A DNA stretch of 64,000 bases from Brachybacterium subflavum (GTDB lineage Bacteria; Actinomycetota; Actinomycetes; Actinomycetales; Dermabacteraceae), in NCBI RefSeq assembly GCF_009299795.1, contig NZ_VIGP01000002.1, positions 606,898 to 670,897 on the forward strand. Direction: 5' to 3'. Made by a program: the position numbers and the translations under genes. How positions within the stretch are numbered: the stretch's first letter is position 1; every line of letters begins with the position of its first letter. This document shows positions 24,848-36,677 of this stretch, piece by piece. Below the pieces are notes generated by a model. That model was not told the origin of the DNA and searched no databases. It was given only the letters and a program-made list of their open reading frames with translations.

Positions 24848-24876
24848 TTGCACCCTGAGATGTATGCGCATACAGT
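24848..24876 (+). promoter_or_regulatory. Promoter and palindromic operator of the importer/sulfatase locus
   Basis: TTGCAC (24848-24853), 17-bp spacer and TACAGT (24871-24876) form a near-consensus promoter. The perfect palindrome TGTATGCGCATACA (24861-24874), with the central CG typical of LacI-family sites, overlaps the spacer and the -10. A repressor bound there would shut the locus off. The leader to the GTG start of the binding-protein gene is about 165 nt. The 10-bp core also occurs at 5429-5438. I see nothing else in the gap 24638-25046. Confidence 0.65.
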
Positions 24877-25046
24877 CACATTCACGTCCACCAGGACGGT
24901 CGCCACGAGCCCCACGGCTCTCCGGTCCCCGTCCCGCCACGGACTCCGGGCCGCCGCCCGATCCCGCCGAGGAGGGCGGGGTCGCGGCACCCGGCCGCCT
25001 CCCTGGGGCGGGATCACCTCGAACAACGGCGTCAGGAACACGTCCC

Positions 25047-26720
25047 GTGCACCACTCGACCCCACCGCCCATCGGCCGGCGCACCGTGCTGACCGGAGCC
25101 TCGGCGGCCGCCCTCGCGGCCGCAGCCTCCGGATGCAGCCTGCAGATCCGCAGCCGCCCCGATCCGACCATCGGCCCCGACACCCTGCTGTCCGGCGGGG
25201 ACGCGGGAACCCCCACGTTCACCGCCAATTTCAATCCGTACCAGCCCAACGCCCGCTCCAGCGTCGGCATCCTCTACGAGCCGCTTCTGCTGACCAATCC
25301 CCTCGACGGCGAGCTCACCCCCTGGCTGGCCGAGAGCTGGGACCAGCCCGACCCCGCCGAGCTGGTGATGACCCTGCGCTCCGGAGCCCGCTGGAGCGAC
25401 GGCCACGCCCTCACCGTCCAGGACGTCGTCTACACCTTCGACATGCTGAAGGAGCACCCGGCCAACGACACGAAGGGCGCCTGGTCCCGGATCGACTCGA
25501 TCGAGACGGACGGCCGGGACATCCTCTTCCACCTCGCCGACGACGACTCCCCCGCGGTGGGCTCGATCGGCCCCACGCTGATCGTGCCCCAGCACATCTG
25601 GAGCGGGGTCGAGGACCCGACCACATGGCGCAACGAGGACCCGGTGGGATCCGGGCCGTTCACGCTGGGAAACTTCACCCCGCTCCAGTACACCCTCGAC
25701 CGGAACGAGGACTACTGGCAGGCGGACACCATCCGGATCCAGCACATCGTCATGCCCGCGGCCACCTCCGAGATCGACCTGGTGACCAAGGGATACGACT
25801 GGGCGTACTCGTACATGAGCGACGTCGACAACACCTGGGGAGCGGCCAACGACCACAACCGCCACTGGTTCCCGCCGGGCGGCATCATCGGCCTGCACCC
25901 CAATCACGACGTCGTCCCCTTCGACGACGTCGACGTGCGCCGAGGCCTCTCCCTGGCGCTGGACGGCGACGCCGTCGGCAAGGCCGCGGCCGAGGGATAC
26001 ATGGAGCAGGCCAGCCAGACCGGGCTCCTGCTACCCAACCAGGAGGACCTGCTGGACCCCTCCATCCCGGATCAGGGCATCGTCACCCAGGACACCGACG
26101 CGGCGATCGCCGCGTTCGAGAAGGCGGGCTTCAGCCACGACGGATCCACGATGCGCACGCCCGACGGCGACCCGTTCAGCTTCGCCATCACCACCGCCAA
26201 CGGGTACACCGACTGGCTGCGGGCCGTCCAGGAGGTGCAGCGGCAGCTCGGAGAGATCGGCATCGAGGCGACGATCCGGGCCCCGCAGGCCGCCGCCTAC
26301 GAGGCCGCCCTGTCCAGCGGGGACTACGCGATCGCGATGGGCTCCTCGAACGGATCCGATACGTTCCAGGGGTACGCCAACCTGCTCTCGAGCGAGTACT
26401 ACGTCCCGGTGGGCGAGAGCAGCCAGAACAACCGGATCCGATTCCGCGACGACGACGTCGACGATCTGCTGCAGCGCTACCGCGAGAGCGTCGACGAGCA
26501 GGAGCAGACCGAGATCATCCATGGGTTGGAGCAGGTCTTCATGGATCAGATCCCCATCGTCGCCCTCTACTACGGCGGCCTGTGGGGGCTGTACAACGAC
26601 GGCCGCTTCACCGGCTGGCCCACGGCCGAAGACCCCTTCACCTCCCCGCAGACCTACGGCTCCTCGCCGCTGATGGTGCTGACGCATCTGCGGCCCGTCG
26701 AGAAGGAGGCGGCGACATGA
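25047..26720 (+). CDS. Dpp/Opp-type ABC importer, substrate-binding lipoprotein
   Basis: A 557-residue binding protein of the SBP family 5 (oligopeptide, nickel or oligosaccharide). It begins with a Tat-like signal (GRRTVLTG, Arg11-Arg12) and a lipobox ending at Cys30 (AAAASGC). The family features follow: LYEPLLLTNPLDGELTPWLA, WSDGHALTVQDVVYTFDML, and DPVGSGPFTLGNFTP. The frame is open upstream, but the GTG at 25047 is chosen because AGGAA lies 8 nt before it, and the ATG at 24864 falls inside the promoter. First gene of a four-gene transporter overlapping by 4 bp each. Its enzyme neighbours point to an oligosaccharide rather than a peptide. Confidence 0.85.
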   Translation: MHHSTPPPIGRRTVLTGASAAALAAAASGCSLQIRSRPDPTIGPDTLLSGGDAGTPTFTANFNPYQPNARSSVGILYEPLLLTNPLDGELTPWLAESWDQPDPAELVMTLRSGARWSDGHALTVQDVVYTFDMLKEHPANDTKGAWSRIDSIETDGRDILFHLADDDSPAVGSIGPTLIVPQHIWSGVEDPTTWRNEDPVGSGPFTLGNFTPLQYTLDRNEDYWQADTIRIQHIVMPAATSEIDLVTKGYDWAYSYMSDVDNTWGAANDHNRHWFPPGGIIGLHPNHDVVPFDDVDVRRGLSLALDGDAVGKAAAEGYMEQASQTGLLLPNQEDLLDPSIPDQGIVTQDTDAAIAAFEKAGFSHDGSTMRTPDGDPFSFAITTANGYTDWLRAVQEVQRQLGEIGIEATIRAPQAAAYEAALSSGDYAIAMGSSNGSDTFQGYANLLSSEYYVPVGESSQNNRIRFRDDDVDDLLQRYRESVDEQEQTEIIHGLEQVFMDQIPIVALYYGGLWGLYNDGRFTGWPTAEDPFTSPQTYGSSPLMVLTHLRPVEKEAAT

Positions 26721-27697
26721 GATACGCCCTGCGCAAGGTCGGTCTGTTCGCGCTCACGCTGTGGGCCGCCGTCACGCTGAACTTCCTGCTGCCCCGGATG
26801 ATGCCCGGCTCGCCCGCCGACGCCGCGATCGCCCGCCTCTCCCAGAACGGGCCGGTGACCGACGAGACCCGGGCCGCGGTCGAGGCGCAGCTGGGCGTCC
26901 CGGACGGCAACATCCTCCAGCAGTACCTCGCCTACCTGGACCAGGTGATCCACCTGGACTTCGGGATCTCCTACGCCTTCTATCCCGAGCCCGTCTCCGG
27001 TCTCGTGGCCACAGCCCTGCCGTACACGATCGTCCTCGTGGGCACGGTGACCGTGCTCGCCTTCATCCTGGGCACCCTGCTGGGCGTGCTGGCGGCATGG
27101 CGGCGCGGGACCTGGCTGGACGCGCTGCCCACCGTGGGCGGCAGCTTCATGAACACGTTCCCCTATTTCTGGACGTCGCTGCTGCTGCTGTTCTTCCTGG
27201 GGTACGTCGCCCATCTGTTCCCGACGTTCGGGGCGTACTCGGCGACCGCCGTTCCCGGGATCAGCTGGGACTTCTTCGTCGACATCCTGTACCACGCCGC
27301 TCTGCCCGCGGTGACGCTGCTGATCACCTCCCTGGGCGGCTGGATCATCGGCATGCGCAACGCCATGATCAACACGCTCGGCGAGGACTACGTGACCTTC
27401 GCGGAGGCCAACGGGATCAGCGGGCGCACGGTGGCGCTGCGCTACGCGGCCCGCAACGCGATCCTGCCGAACCTGACCGGCTTCGGCCTGGCGCTGGGCG
27501 GCGTGGTCGGCGGCTCCATCCTCGTCGAACAGGTCTTCGGGTATCCGGGCATCGGATTCCTGCTGTTCAACGCGGTGATCGGACAGGACTACCCGCTCAT
27601 GCAGGCTCTGTTCCTCATGATCACCGTCAGCGTGCTGGTGGCGAACCTGCTCGTGGACATCCTGTACGGCGTACTCGACCCGAGGACCAGGCGATGA
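26717..27697 (+). CDS. Dpp/Opp-type ABC importer permease (DppB-like)
   Basis: A 326-residue permease with about six helices, opening with the family-typical MRYALRKVGLFALTLWAAVT and N-terminal NFLLPRMMPGSPADAA. The cytoplasmic EAA-type loop is FAEANGISGRTVALRYAARN, followed by ILPNLTGFGLALGGVVGGS and EQVFGYPGIGFLL. The start overlaps the binding-protein stop (ATGA) and GGAGG precedes it. It pairs with the next gene product. Confidence 0.9.
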   Translation: MRYALRKVGLFALTLWAAVTLNFLLPRMMPGSPADAAIARLSQNGPVTDETRAAVEAQLGVPDGNILQQYLAYLDQVIHLDFGISYAFYPEPVSGLVATALPYTIVLVGTVTVLAFILGTLLGVLAAWRRGTWLDALPTVGGSFMNTFPYFWTSLLLLFFLGYVAHLFPTFGAYSATAVPGISWDFFVDILYHAALPAVTLLITSLGGWIIGMRNAMINTLGEDYVTFAEANGISGRTVALRYAARNAILPNLTGFGLALGGVVGGSILVEQVFGYPGIGFLLFNAVIGQDYPLMQALFLMITVSVLVANLLVDILYGVLDPRTRR

Positions 27698-28613
27698 GCG
27701 AGAACACGACCCGAGCACCCTCCCCCTCCCCCGTCGGACATCGGCACCATCCGGCCGTCGAGGCGCTGCGCGGGGGCCTGCGCACAATCTGGGGCAACCG
27801 CAAGGCACGGATCGGCATGATCCTGCTGGCGCTGTTCATCCTGGTCGCCCTGCTGGCGCCGCTGCTGGCGCCCTACGCCCCCAAGGAGAATTCCTTCGAC
27901 CGCAACCTCGGCGCCTCCGCCCAGCACTGGCTGGGCACCACGGCGGCCGGCGAGGACGTCCTCAGCCAGCTGATCCACGGCGCCCGCATCAGCGTGATCG
28001 TGGGCTTCGGCGCCGGTTCGATCTCCACGCTGATCGCCGTGCTCATCGGACTCACCTGGGGGTACATCACCGGCTTCGCGGCCGACGTGGTGAACTTCGT
28101 GGTCAACCTGTTCCTGGTGATCCCCGGTCTGCCGCTGATGATCGTGATCGCGACCTACCTGCAGAACGGCGGGATCTCGGTGATCATCGCGGTCATCGCG
28201 ATCACGGGCTGGGCCTGGGGCGCGCGCGTGCTGCGCAGCCAGACCAGCACCCTGCGCAACCGCGACTTCGTGCAGTCCGCGAAGTTCTCCGGTGAGCGCG
28301 CGCCGAGGATCATCTTCCGCGAGATCCTCCCGAACATGACCTCGATCATCGCCGGGGGCTTCTTCGGCTCCGCCACCGCCGCGATCCTCGCCGAGGCGGG
28401 CCTGGAGTTCCTGGGCCTGGGCGACTCGTCGATCGTCAGCTGGGGGACGATGCTCTACTGGGCACAGAACTCGAACGCCCTGCTCACAGGGCAGTGGGCG
28501 CTGCTGTTCGCCCCGGGTCTGTGCATCGCCCTGCTGGCCACCTCGCTCACGCTGATCAACTTCGGCGTGGACGGCATCTCCAACCCCCGCCTTCGCGAAG
28601 GGAGCACGGGACG

Positions 28614-28617
<4 letters not shown>
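27694..28617 (+). CDS. Dpp/Opp-type ABC importer permease (DppC-like)
   Basis: A 307-residue partner permease. After a short cytoplasmic N-terminus it has the family opening KARIGMILLALFILVALLAP and the loop HWLGTTAAGEDVLSQLIHGA, close to the canonical LGTDxxGRDxxSRxxxGxR pattern. The EAA loop is FVQSAKFSGERAPRIIFREI with ILPNMTSIIAG after it. ATGA overlap with the genes on both sides indicates translational coupling. Confidence 0.9.
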
Positions 28618-30547
<1,930 letters not shown>

Positions 30548-30577
30548 ATCGTGCCGACACCGCACAGAAGGAGTCCC

Positions 30578-31765
30578 ATGACCACCCTCCGCTTCCCCGA
30601 CGGCTTCCTGTGGGGGGCCGCCACCGCCGCCCACCAGATCGAGGGCAACAACGTGAACTCGAACTGGTGGGAGATGGAGCACCGGCCGGACACCCACGTG
30701 GTCGAGCCCAGCGGCGACGCCGCCGACGGCTACCACCGCTTCGCCGAGGACATCCGCCGCCTGGCGGAGCTGGGGATGAACTCCTACCGCTTCAGCGTCG
30801 AGTGGGCGCGCATCGAACCGGAGCGCGGGTTCGTCTCGCGCGCCGAGCTGGCCCATTACCGGCGGATGATCGACGCCTGCCGCGACAGCGGTGTGGAGCC
30901 GATCGTCACGCTGATGCACTTCACGGTGCCGCGCTGGTTCGACCGCGACGGCTTCTGGCGCGCGTCGGACGCCCCCGATCTGTTCGCCCGGTACACCGAG
31001 CAGGTGCTGGGGATCCTCGAGGACGTGCGCTACGTGTGCACGATCAACGAGCCCAACATCGCCGCCATGCTCGCGGGCGGCGAGAAAGCGGAGAACCTGG
31101 TCGCCCATGGTCTGGCCCACCCCGACCTGCACGTGGCCGATCAGCTGCTGGCCTCCCACCGCCGGTCCCGGGAGGTCCTCTCCGGGCACGGCGACATCCT
31201 CTCGGGGTGGACGATCGCCACGCAGGCGTTCCACGCGACCGAGGAGGAGGGCAGCGAACAGGCCCTGCACGAGTACGGCTATCCTCGCGATTTCTGGTAC
31301 CTCGAGAACGCGGCCGGGGACGACTTCCTGGGCGTGCAGGCGTACACCCGCACGTTCATCGGGCCCGACGGTCCGCTGCCCGTGGCGAAGGACGTCGAGA
31401 CCACGCTCACCGGCTGGGAGTTCTTCCCGCCGGCGGCGGAGCTGGGGCTGCGCAGCGCCTGGGAGCTCAGCGGCGGGGTCCCCCTGATGGTCACCGAGAA
31501 CGGCATCGCCACCGGGGACGACACCCGACGGATCGCCTATACGCAGGGGGCTCTCGAGGGGGTGCACCGGGCGATCGCCGACGGCATCGACGTGCGCGGC
31601 TACCAGTACTGGTCCCTGCTGGACAACTACGAGTGGGCCAGCGGCTACCGTCCCACCTTCGGCCTGATCGGCTGGGATCCCGAGACCTTCGAGCGCCGAG
31701 TCAAGCCCAGCGCCCGCTGGCTCGGCGAGGTCGCCCGCGCCAACGCCCTGACCGCGCAGGGATGA
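30578..31765 (+). CDS. GH1-family beta-glycosidase
   Basis: A 395-residue retaining glycoside hydrolase of family 1, which removes terminal beta-linked glucose, galactose, fucose or similar sugars. FLWGAATAAHQIEG opens the barrel; the acid/base Glu158 is in TINEPN and the nucleophile Glu307 in VTENGIA. The C-terminal GYQYWSLLDNYEWASGY is also diagnostic. It is shorter than most GH1 enzymes (about 440-480). There is no signal peptide, so it acts in the cytoplasm on imported sugars. GAAGGAG precedes the ATG. Downstream of the importer and upstream of a sulfatase, it probably trims a desulfated oligosaccharide. Confidence 0.9.
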   Translation: MTTLRFPDGFLWGAATAAHQIEGNNVNSNWWEMEHRPDTHVVEPSGDAADGYHRFAEDIRRLAELGMNSYRFSVEWARIEPERGFVSRAELAHYRRMIDACRDSGVEPIVTLMHFTVPRWFDRDGFWRASDAPDLFARYTEQVLGILEDVRYVCTINEPNIAAMLAGGEKAENLVAHGLAHPDLHVADQLLASHRRSREVLSGHGDILSGWTIATQAFHATEEEGSEQALHEYGYPRDFWYLENAAGDDFLGVQAYTRTFIGPDGPLPVAKDVETTLTGWEFFPPAAELGLRSAWELSGGVPLMVTENGIATGDDTRRIAYTQGALEGVHRAIADGIDVRGYQYWSLLDNYEWASGYRPTFGLIGWDPETFERRVKPSARWLGEVARANALTAQG

Positions 31766-31897
31766 GCGGCCCGATCACCTCGGGGCGAGTGAGCCTGACC
31801 CGACGGAGGCCGCCCCGCACCCCGCGCACCACACCGCACACCGCACACCGCAACCGCACATCAGCCCGACACCGCTGAGGAAGGACGCCGAGGTCCC

Positions 31898-33364
31898 ATG
31901 ACCGAGCGCCGACCGAACATCCTGATGATCCTGACCGACGACCACGCCGCGCATGCCGTGGGCGCCTACGGGTCGGTCGTCAACACCACGCCCCATCTCG
32001 ACGAGATCGCCCGCGAGGGCTGGGTGATGGAGAACTGCTTCTGCACCAACTCCATCTGCACGCCCAGCCGTGCCTCGATCCTGACCGGGACCCACAGCCA
32101 CGTCAACGGCGTCACGACCCTGTCCACGCCGATGGACCCCTCGCTGCCCACGTTCGTCTCCCGGCTGCACGAGGAGGGGTACCGCACCGGGATCGTCGGC
32201 AAATGGCACCTCGGCGAGGGCCCCGACCACGAGCCGCAGGGGTTCGACCGCTGGGAGATCCTCCATGACCAGGGCGAGTACGTCGACCCGGTGTTCCGAT
32301 CCCCCGAGGGCGACCGCCGACGCCCGGGCTACGCCACCGACATCATCACCGATCTCGCCCTGGAGTGGATCGACCAGTGGGAGTCGGAGCGCCCGGGCGA
32401 CCCCTGGTGCCTGCTGGTCCACCACAAGGCTCCCCACCGGCCCTGGCAGCCCGACCGGGCGCACCGGGGCCTGTACGCGGACCCGATCCCCGTCCCGGCG
32501 ACCTTCCACGACGACTACGCCACCCGCGGCACGGCCGCCCACCGCGCCGCGATGCGGATCGCCGACCACCTCACCCTCGAGGACGTCAAGGAGTATCCGC
32601 CGGAGGGGCTGAGCCACGAACAGCTGGGGCTGTGGAAGTACCAGCGCTACATGCAGGACTACCTCGAGTGCGTGGCGTCGGTCGACGACAACGTCGGCCG
32701 GCTGCTGGCGGACCTTCGCTCGCGCGGCCTGTTCGAGGACACCCTGTGCGCCTACGCCTCCGACCAGGGATTCTTCCTGGGGGACCACGGATGGTTCGAC
32801 AAGCGCTTCATGTATGACGAGTCCATCCGGATGCCGCTGCTGATCAGCTGGCCCACCGCCCTCGAGCGCGGACGGCGCAGCACGCGCATGGTCACCAACG
32901 TCGACTTCGCCCGGACCTTCCTGGCCGCAGCGGGAGTCGACCCCGATTCGGGCATGCAGGGCAGCAGCTTCCTGGAGGCTCTGCGCGAGGACCTCCCCGA
33001 CGACCCCGATCCCGCCTTCTACTACCGCTACTGGGAGAACGACGACGGGATCCACGGAGCGCTCGCGCACTACGGGATCCGCACGGCGCGTTACAAGCTG
33101 ATCCGCTTCTACAACGACGGGCTGGGTCTGCCGGGGACCCGGCCCAGCATCTTCCCGCCCTACTGGGAGCTGTACGACCTCCAGGAGGATCCCGAGGAGC
33201 TGTGCAACGTGGCCGACGACCCCGATTACGCCTCGGTGCGCGCCGGGCTGATCGAGCGCCTCGCGGTGGAGCAGCGGGCGGTCGGCGACGAGCCGTACGT
33301 CCCCGCCACGGACGCCGACGGCCGGCCCGAGCGCCTGTCCTCGCCGATCGGACCGCAGCGATGA
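31898..33364 (+). CDS. Type I sulfatase
   Basis: A 488-residue sulfatase of the alkaline phosphatase superfamily. The metal-binding start NILMILTDDHAAHAVG and the active-site C-x-P-S-R are clear: Cys54 in CTPSRASILTG must be oxidised to formylglycine by a maturase, none of which is in the window. GIVGKWHLG and the later SDQGFFLGDHGWFDKRFMYD supply the other catalytic residues. There is no signal peptide, so it is a cytoplasmic enzyme, unlike most glycan sulfatases. Its stop overlaps the next start (ATGA). The substrate is probably a sulfated sugar taken up by the adjacent importer. Confidence 0.92.
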   Translation: MTERRPNILMILTDDHAAHAVGAYGSVVNTTPHLDEIAREGWVMENCFCTNSICTPSRASILTGTHSHVNGVTTLSTPMDPSLPTFVSRLHEEGYRTGIVGKWHLGEGPDHEPQGFDRWEILHDQGEYVDPVFRSPEGDRRRPGYATDIITDLALEWIDQWESERPGDPWCLLVHHKAPHRPWQPDRAHRGLYADPIPVPATFHDDYATRGTAAHRAAMRIADHLTLEDVKEYPPEGLSHEQLGLWKYQRYMQDYLECVASVDDNVGRLLADLRSRGLFEDTLCAYASDQGFFLGDHGWFDKRFMYDESIRMPLLISWPTALERGRRSTRMVTNVDFARTFLAAAGVDPDSGMQGSSFLEALREDLPDDPDPAFYYRYWENDDGIHGALAHYGIRTARYKLIRFYNDGLGLPGTRPSIFPPYWELYDLQEDPEELCNVADDPDYASVRAGLIERLAVEQRAVGDEPYVPATDADGRPERLSSPIGPQR

Positions 33365-34461
33365 GCGCCGAGCACGACACCGAGCCTGCGACCATCGGCC
33401 CGGGCGGGCTCGCCGGCCTGGCCTCCCTCTCGAGCGCCCTCACCCGCTCCATCGGACCGGAGAACCCGGACGGCGCCCCCGGCGGCGGCGGACTCGCGAC
33501 CGACGGTCCCGGTGCCGGCTTCGCCCGCGAGCTCGGCCCCGGGTGGAAGGTGCGGCCCAACATCGTCGTCGAGCCCGGCGAGCGCGCGGAGCTGGCCGAC
33601 ATCACCGGGTCCGGCACCATCCGCCACCTGTGGCTGACCACCGCGCAGCCCGCGTGGCGCCAGATGCTGCTGCGTCTTCACTGGGACGGGGATCCGCAGC
33701 CGGCGGTCGAGGTCCCCCTGGGAGACTTCTTCGCGCAGGGCTGGTCGCAGTACGCACCGCTGAGCTCCGTGCCCGTGACCGTGGCCCCGAACGGCGGGCT
33801 GAACTGCTACTGGCCCATGCCCTTCTCCCACGGCGCGCGCGTGAGCATCGAGAACCTCGGCGACCAGCCCCGCAACCTCTACTACGAGATCACCTACGAC
33901 CAGGAGCCCGCCCAGCGGTGCACGGGGCGGTTCCACGCCCAGTGGCGCCGCAGCAACCCGCTGGCCACGGGAGACGAGCACGTGCTCGTGGCGGGGGTCG
34001 AGGGCCGCGGCCACTACGTCGGCACCTCCCTGGCCTGGGGCGTGAACAGCCGCGGCTGGTGGGGCGAAGGGGAGATGAAGTTCTTCCTCGACGGCGATCA
34101 AGAGCACCCCACCATCAACGGAACCGGCACCGAGGACTACTTCGGGGGCGCCTGGGACTTCCACGTCCCCTCCGAGGGCTATCAGGCGTTCTCCACTCCC
34201 TATCTGGGGCTCCACCAGATCATCCGGCCGGACGGGCTGTACGAGAGCCAGCAGCGCTTCGCCATGTACCGGTGGCACGTGCCGGACCCGATCCGCTTCG
34301 CCACCGATCTGCGGGTCCAGGTGCAGGCCCTCGGCTGGCGCGAGGGCGGGCGCTACCTCCAGCGCCACGACGACATCGCCTCGACCGCCCTGTTCTATCT
34401 CGACCGCACCTCCGCCGCGCGCCCGGCGCCGCCGACCGCGGACGAGCTCGAGACCCTGTGA
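33361..34461 (+). CDS. GH172 (DUF2961) family glycoside hydrolase
   Basis: A 366-residue DUF2961 protein. Features: an N-terminal LASLSSALTRSIGPENPDGA-type opening, the first jelly-roll with SGTIRHLWLT and VEVPLGDFFAQGWSQYAPLSS, then INGTGTEDYFGGAWDFH, the most conserved stretch, which bears an acidic active-site candidate. Characterised GH172 members act on alpha-D-fructofuranosides (difructose anhydride) or alpha-D-arabinofuranosides. No signal peptide. It is translationally coupled to the upstream sulfatase, which implies that the two act on the same sugar. The exact linkage cannot be read from the sequence. Confidence 0.85.
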   Translation: MSAEHDTEPATIGPGGLAGLASLSSALTRSIGPENPDGAPGGGGLATDGPGAGFARELGPGWKVRPNIVVEPGERAELADITGSGTIRHLWLTTAQPAWRQMLLRLHWDGDPQPAVEVPLGDFFAQGWSQYAPLSSVPVTVAPNGGLNCYWPMPFSHGARVSIENLGDQPRNLYYEITYDQEPAQRCTGRFHAQWRRSNPLATGDEHVLVAGVEGRGHYVGTSLAWGVNSRGWWGEGEMKFFLDGDQEHPTINGTGTEDYFGGAWDFHVPSEGYQAFSTPYLGLHQIIRPDGLYESQQRFAMYRWHVPDPIRFATDLRVQVQALGWREGGRYLQRHDDIASTALFYLDRTSAARPAPPTADELETL

Positions 34462-34570
34462 GGCCGTGCGCGGCGCCCCGGCCGGGCTCCGGCCCCGAGG
34501 CTGCCGACCCCGGGCCTCCCGACCCCGGGACTGCGGACCATCGGACATCCGGAAGGAGAGCTGATCACCC

Positions 34571-36034
34571 ATGCGGGTGCTGTACATCGACGTGGACTCC
34601 CTGCGACCCGACCATCTGGGGGCCCACGGCTACGAACGCCCCACCAGCCCGACGATCGACGCGCTGGCCGAGCGCTCCACGGTCATGGAGCAGACCTATT
34701 CCTCGAGCTCGCCGTGCGGCCCGTCGCGCGGATGCCTGATGAGCGGCGTGTTCGGCATCCGCCACGGTGTGCTCACCCATTGGGGCCCCGGCAGCCGTTT
34801 CCGCTTCCCCGGGCAGGCCCACACCTATTTCCGCGACGCCCCGACCCTGACCAGGCACCTGCGCGAGAACGGCGTGTCCACCGTCAGCTTCTCCTCCTTC
34901 ATGGACCGTCACCAGATGTTCTGGTTCGGCGCGGGCTGGTCGCAGATGAACACGTTCACACTCAAGCAGGGCGACGAGGACGCGGACGAGGTGAACGCCG
35001 CGGTGATCCCGTGGCTGCGGGAGAAGATCCGCACCACGCCCGACCTCTTCCTGCACGTGCAGTACTGGGAGCCCCATCGCAACTACACGATGCCCGAGCG
35101 CTGGGCGCGAGAGGTCGAGCACGCCCCGATCCCCTCCTGGCTCACCCCGGAGCGGGTGGCCGCCCACCGCGAGAGCGCCGCCCCCTACAGTCCGCAGGAG
35201 CTCTTCCCGGGCCGTCGGCGTGAGGACGCCCCCACGCCGTCGATGCCCCGCCGCATCGACGACCTCGAGGACGCGCACCGGTTCTTCGACGGCTACGACG
35301 GCGCCGTGCGCTACCTCGACGACCAGATCGGCATGCTCCTGCACGAGCTCGACCTGCTGGGCGTCCTCGAGGACACGGCGATCATCCTCAGCGCCGATCA
35401 CGGGGAAGCGCTCGGCGAGCAGTCCGTGTACGGCGACCACACGTCGGCCGCGAACGCGGTCCACCACGTCCCGATGATCGTGCACTGGCCGGGAGCGCCG
35501 GCGCATCGACAGCAGGGCCTGACCTACCAGCTCGACATGGACGCCACGATCTGCGATCTACTGGGAGTGCCGGTGCCCGAGGGCTGGGATTCGCGCTCCT
35601 TCGCCCCCGCGGTGCGCGGCGAGAGCGGGTGGAGCGGACGCGACCAGCTGGTGTGGGACCACGGACTGTACTGCGCCCAGCGGGTCGTGCGGACCCCGCA
35701 GTGGCTCTACCAGCGCACGTACCATCCGGGGGTGTTCGAGCACCGCCCCACGTCCCTGTACGACGCCGAGGACGTCCACCAGATCGACGACGTCGCCGAC
35801 GCCCACCCGGGCACCGTCGCCGAGCTGGAGGAGGAGCTCGTCGCGTGGCGCCGGGAGCAGCTGGCCCGCACCGACCTGCCCGACCCGCTCGACGAGATCC
35901 TCGCCGGCGGTGGGCCCTACCGCTACGTCCAGCTCGAGCAGTGGATGCGACTGCTGGGCGAGCACGGACGGGAGAGCGAGGCACGCCGACTGCGCGCCCA
36001 CATCGAGGCCACGGCCCGCACCTGCGTGGCGTGA
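34571..36034 (+). CDS. Type I sulfatase, second and divergent
   Basis: A 487-residue sulfatase of a different subgroup from the first. MRVLYIDVDSLRPDHLG carries the metal-binding Asp residues, and the active-site motif is SSPCGPSRGCLMSG with Cys49 as the formylglycine precursor. ILSADHGEALGEQSVYGDH holds the later Asp/His ligands. No signal peptide. AAGGAG lies 11 nt before the ATG; the 109-bp gap after GH172 shows only short GC repeats. Two different sulfatases in one locus suggest a substrate with sulfate at more than one position or on different residues. It ends 19 bp from the convergent DedA gene. Confidence 0.9.
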   Translation: MRVLYIDVDSLRPDHLGAHGYERPTSPTIDALAERSTVMEQTYSSSSPCGPSRGCLMSGVFGIRHGVLTHWGPGSRFRFPGQAHTYFRDAPTLTRHLRENGVSTVSFSSFMDRHQMFWFGAGWSQMNTFTLKQGDEDADEVNAAVIPWLREKIRTTPDLFLHVQYWEPHRNYTMPERWAREVEHAPIPSWLTPERVAAHRESAAPYSPQELFPGRRREDAPTPSMPRRIDDLEDAHRFFDGYDGAVRYLDDQIGMLLHELDLLGVLEDTAIILSADHGEALGEQSVYGDHTSAANAVHHVPMIVHWPGAPAHRQQGLTYQLDMDATICDLLGVPVPEGWDSRSFAPAVRGESGWSGRDQLVWDHGLYCAQRVVRTPQWLYQRTYHPGVFEHRPTSLYDAEDVHQIDDVADAHPGTVAELEEELVAWRREQLARTDLPDPLDEILAGGGPYRYVQLEQWMRLLGEHGRESEARRLRAHIEATARTCVA

Positions 36035-36053
36035 GGGTGCGGGGCCGGGTGCG

Positions 36054-36677
36054 CTATGCCCGACGTGCCTTCAGCTGCCGGCGCAGACCCTCGACGACCA
36101 TCGGCACGACGGAGACGAACACCAGCGCCAGGACGGCGACCTCGAGATTCTCGCGGATGAACGCCACGCCGCCCAGCGCGTACCCGAGCATCGTGATCAG
36201 CAGGACCCACAGCACGGCGCCGATCGCGGACCACGTGTAGAAGATGCTCCGCTGCATCTGGCCGACGCCGGCGACGACGGTGATGAACGTGCGCACGATC
36301 GGCACGAATCGCCCGATCACGAGAGCGCGCCGGCCGTAGCGGTCGAAGAACTCGATGGTGCGGTCGAAGTAGCGTCGCTTGAGGAGGCGTCCGTCGCGCT
36401 CATAGAGCTTCTCGCCCACCGCCCGGCCGATCTCGTATCCCACGACGTTGCCGGCGAACGCGGCGACGCACAGGGTCACCAGGGACAGCGCGAGCGGGAC
36501 GCCGAGACCGCCGCCGTGGGAGAACATGCCGACGGCGAAGAGCAGGGAGTCGCCGGGAAGGATGGGGAAGAACAGTCCGCACTCGATGAAGACGATCGCG
36601 TGGGCGACCCACCAGAAGGCGGCGCCGAAGCGCTCCAGCAGCTGCGTGGGATCCATCAGCATGTGCAGCAGGTCCAT
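36054..36677 (-). CDS. DedA/SNARE-associated family membrane protein
   Basis: A 207-residue membrane protein of the DedA family (VTT domain), now associated with lipid-carrier flipping and proton-dependent transport. The motif ECGLFFPILPGDSLLFAVG in the first half, EIGRAVGEKLYERDGRLLKR, and RFVPIVRTFITVVAGVGQM are typical. The long reading frame continues upstream, but the ATG at 36677 is where the family begins, and GGAAGAGG precedes it. Convergent with the sulfatase gene. Confidence 0.9.
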   Translation of the reverse strand: MDLLHMLMDPTQLLERFGAAFWWVAHAIVFIECGLFFPILPGDSLLFAVGMFSHGGGLGVPLALSLVTLCVAAFAGNVVGYEIGRAVGEKLYERDGRLLKRRYFDRTIEFFDRYGRRALVIGRFVPIVRTFITVVAGVGQMQRSIFYTWSAIGAVLWVLLITMLGYALGGVAFIRENLEVAVLALVFVSVVPMVVEGLRRQLKARRA

